DNA from: Empedobacter stercoris
Lineage (GTDB): Bacteria > Bacteroidota > Bacteroidia > Flavobacteriales > Weeksellaceae
DNA length: 64,000 bases
Reading direction: 5' to 3'
Assembly (NCBI RefSeq): GCF_020281205.1
Contig: NZ_JACXZC010000002.1
Location: 62,001-126,000 of the forward strand
The notes below the pieces were generated by a model. That model saw nothing but the letters and a program-made list of their open reading frames with translations, ran no database searches and was not told the origin of the DNA. The translations under genes and the position numbers were made by a program. Below are positions 62,106-64,000 of this stretch, piece by piece (the first letter of the stretch is position 1; the number at the start of each line of letters is the position of its first letter).

Positions 62106-63212
62106 TTATATAAATAATGTGACAACGTAGTAAATTAATGCAGCTAATAGCGCTGAAACTGGAATGGTTAGTACCCATGCCCAAAGTAAACTAATTGTTA
62201 CTCCCCAACGTACTGCAGAAACACGTTTTGTTAAACCAACACCAATGATAGATCCTGTGATGGTATGTGTTGTAGAAACTGGGATTCCGAAATGTTCAGA
62301 AATGTAAAGTGTCATTGCACCAGAAGTTTCAGCAACTACACCTTCTAATGGTGTAACTTTTGTAATCTTAGATCCCATTGTTTTGATGATTTTCCATCCT
62401 CCACCCATCGTACCTAAAGCGATTACGATAAAAGATGTAATAGGAACCCATCCCCAATGCGCAACAAAATACTGAAATTTATCTTCAGCTTGCATGTATT
62501 CTGGATCAAAATCCACATTCATATGGTAAAAAATCACTGCAGCTCCAATGATACCCATTACTTTTTGCGCATCATTCATACCGTGTCCTAAAGAGAATAG
62601 GGCAGAAGAGACTAATTGTAATTTCTTGAACCACCATTCAGCTCTTGCGGGTTTTGCTTTTTTACAAATATGAAGTGTAAGAATGGTTAAAATCGATGCG
62701 ATAATCATACCGATTAAAGGTGCTAAAACGATAAAGCAAATAATTGGAATTACTTTTTTGTAAACAATCACATCTTCTCCGCCTGCTGAAAAACCTCCTG
62801 CGTGCGCAAGTGCAGCACCAATAAATCCTCCAATCAATGTATGAGAAGAAGAAGATGGTATACCGAATTTCCAAGTCAAAAGATTCCATGAAATGGCAGC
62901 GATAATTCCAGCAAGAATAACTTCTAAAGTAATAAAGTTCTCATTTACTGATTTAGCAATCGTATTACCGATTTTAAATTCTCCAATCCAATAAACTGAA
63001 ATAAAGTAGGCAGCAAAGTTAAATACAGCAGCCCATAAAACAGCTTGGAAAGGGGTTAAAACCTTAGTTGCAACAATTGTCGCAATAGAATTTGCAGCGT
63101 CATGAAAACCATTAATATAATCAAAAACAAATGCTAAGAAGATAATAGTAATCAATAAGATTCCTGGCGTAGACGTGAGCATGCTCGAAAACGCTGTGAA
63201 AAATTCAGTCAT
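62106..63212 (-). CDS. pit: Inorganic phosphate transporter, PiT family (copy 1)
   Basis: A 368-residue PiT permease. FDYINGFHDAANSIATIVAT (30-49), WKFGIPSSSSHTLIGGFIGA, LGHGMNDAQKVMGIIGAAVI and FGIPVSTTHTITGSIIGVGL are the paired signature loops. It is directly downstream of the DUF47 gene (23 bases), the standard partner in phosphate uptake in many bacteria. It differs from copy 2 mainly in an extra loop near residues 240-260 (EYMQAEDKFQYFVAHWGWVP). The operon is preceded by a Pho-box-like repeat. Confidence 0.95.
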   Translation of the reverse strand: MTEFFTAFSSMLTSTPGILLITIIFLAFVFDYINGFHDAANSIATIVATKVLTPFQAVLWAAVFNFAAYFISVYWIGEFKIGNTIAKSVNENFITLEVILAGIIAAISWNLLTWKFGIPSSSSHTLIGGFIGAALAHAGGFSAGGEDVIVYKKVIPIICFIVLAPLIGMIIASILTILTLHICKKAKPARAEWWFKKLQLVSSALFSLGHGMNDAQKVMGIIGAAVIFYHMNVDFDPEYMQAEDKFQYFVAHWGWVPITSFIVIALGTMGGGWKIIKTMGSKITKVTPLEGVVAETSGAMTLYISEHFGIPVSTTHTITGSIIGVGLTKRVSAVRWGVTISLLWAWVLTIPVSALLAALIYYVVTLFI

Positions 63213-63235
63213 ATCTTAATGTTTAAGATTTAATT

Positions 63236-63880
63236 TTACGAATGTTTAACTGCTACTGCTTCTAATACATTTGCAACACTCTTACATTTATCTGTAGCAG
63301 ATTCTAAAGAAGATAAAACCTCTTTGTATTTGATGATGTTTTTAACATCTGTTTCGTTTTCGAAAATTTCTTGTACTGCTTTATCAAAAATACGATCAGA
63401 TTTGTTTTCTAACTTATTGATACGTTCACAAATTTCGTAAATACGATTCACGTTTCTCAAATCTTTCAACTGCTCGATTCCTTCACCGATTAATTGACAA
63501 GCTTCTAAATTAACAGCCGTAATTTTACGAATAGACTTCGTGATTTTATCAACTTGATAAATATTGATGCGATTTGCTGCGCCATTCAAATTGTCAGCAA
63601 CATAATCAATCGATTTTACCAATTGGTAAATATCTTCTCTGTCAAAAGGAGTAATAAAATTTTTGCTTAACTCTATATTTGTTTTTTGAGTTAAATATTC
63701 AATTTTACTTTCGATTTTAGATATTTGAGCAATGTAATCTTCGCGTTCCTCAATTGGAGCATTTACACATTCATGTAACAACTCAGCTAATTTGATTAAA
63801 CTTTTTGAAGCCTCCTCAAACAAAGGATAAAATACCTTATCCTTTGGAGTAAATAATTTGAAAAATGAGTTTACCGACAT
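63236..63880 (-). CDS. DUF47 (PhoU-like) regulator of PiT transport
   Basis: A 214-residue cytoplasmic helical protein of the DUF47 family, related to PhoU. FKLFTPKDKVFYPLFEEASK (about 7-26) is the typical opening, then long amphipathic helices: ISKIESKIEYLTQ, PFDREDIYQLVKSIDYVADN and EVLSSLESATDKCKSVANVL, containing the E/DxxxD-type metal-cluster residues. DUF47 proteins are encoded next to PiT permeases and appear to modulate phosphate uptake. It is the first gene of the operon, with a TAATTTTG promoter and three heptamer repeats directly upstream. Confidence 0.9.
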   Translation of the reverse strand: MSVNSFFKLFTPKDKVFYPLFEEASKSLIKLAELLHECVNAPIEEREDYIAQISKIESKIEYLTQKTNIELSKNFITPFDREDIYQLVKSIDYVADNLNGAANRINIYQVDKITKSIRKITAVNLEACQLIGEGIEQLKDLRNVNRIYEICERINKLENKSDRIFDKAVQEIFENETDVKNIIKYKEVLSSLESATDKCKSVANVLEAVAVKHS

Positions 63881-63900
63881 TTAAATAATGTTTTGAGGTG

Positions 63901-63943
63901 CAAAATTAAAGTAATTAATGTTAAGTTAATGTAAAATTAATAT
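63901..63943 (-). promoter_or_regulatory. Promoter with Pho-box-like heptamers at 11-bp pitch, driving DUF47-PiT
   Basis: On the minus strand, three heptamers ATATTAA (63943-63937), ACATTAA (63932-63926) and ACATTAA (63921-63915) are spaced by four bases each, an exact 11-base pitch. Six bases later comes TAATTTTG (63908-63901), the -7 element, 20 bases before the ATG at 63880. Seven-base direct repeats with four-base spacers replacing the -33 box is the layout of PhoB activation. Which regulator binds is not known. Confidence 0.55.
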
Positions 63944-64000
63944 GGTTTAAATCATTTAACTTATTAGTCATTAATTTGTTTGTCAATATCGATATATAAA

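Overview
The window looks like chromosome of a low-GC flavobacterium (Bacteroidota). Three things point there: the TAnnTTTG promoter element recurs in front of genes, many gene families are typical of the phylum (DUF3276/PUR, DUF4199, DUF1573, RprXY-like two-component system, TIGR02757, a flavobacterial-type small SRP RNA), and codon use is strongly AT-biased. A Weeksellaceae-type genus such as Empedobacter would fit, but that is inference from memory.

Layout. (1) 1-13066: the end of a surface-polysaccharide locus, mostly glycosyltransferases (GT2, GT32, Caps_synth, GT-D-like) with a UDP-GlcNAc 2-epimerase, a short SDR and an acetyltransferase. It is interrupted at 1051-2178 by a glycosyltransferase remnant, an 11-bp-pitch repeat and an unrecognised gene. 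A promoter and a hairpin-rich leader (2207-2407) restart the operon. One GT2 (9558-10571) is inverted. (2) 13130-25528: core genes: response regulator and histidine kinase, coaE, yajC, a DUF1573 lipoprotein, nusB, an ABC exporter, a PUR-like protein, sucC, a LolD-like ATPase, TIGR02757, a free-standing NUMOD4/HNH-like protein and an esterase. A small island at 20360-21000 holds an orphan small protein and a truncated AlbA_2-type gene. (3) 26145-43822: one very tight 16-gene operon for an exported polysaccharide. It carries what looks like a complete polyprenyl-phosphate-D-arabinofuranose pathway (DPPR synthase, DprE1, DprE2 and a HAD phosphatase), followed by an AftB-like GT-C transferase. Further glycosyltransferases, an EpsG-type polymerase, a WecA-like transferase, Wza-like and Wzc-like export proteins and a second initiating sugar transferase follow. 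(4) 43872-50249, minus strand: acyl-CoA carboxylase beta subunit, AcpH-like protein, phosphohexomutase, DUF2807 lipoprotein, membrane GT2, DUF4199. (5) 50346-60844: a twice-frameshifted TPR/AraC regulator, a TPR protein, the SRP RNA, pyrG, yidC, satP-like transporter, a glsB-like gene with an internal stop, glmM and a TPR protein. (6) 60906-63880, minus strand: two PiT phosphate transporters and a DUF47 protein, preceded by three heptamers at 11-bp pitch that resemble a Pho box.

How it fits together. glmM and the phosphohexomutase can supply hexosamine and hexose phosphates for both polysaccharide loci. The WecA-like or WbaP-like enzyme would start the lipid-linked unit, the cytoplasmic glycosyltransferases would extend it, EpsG would polymerise, and the Wzc/Wza pair would control length and export. 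The D-arabinose donor would be made on a polyprenyl carrier and used outside the inner membrane by the GT-C enzyme. No Wzx flippase is visible. The most interesting system is this mycobacterial-style D-arabinofuranose pathway inside a flavobacterial capsule operon. Its DprE1 has alanine at the position of the benzothiazinone-reactive cysteine.
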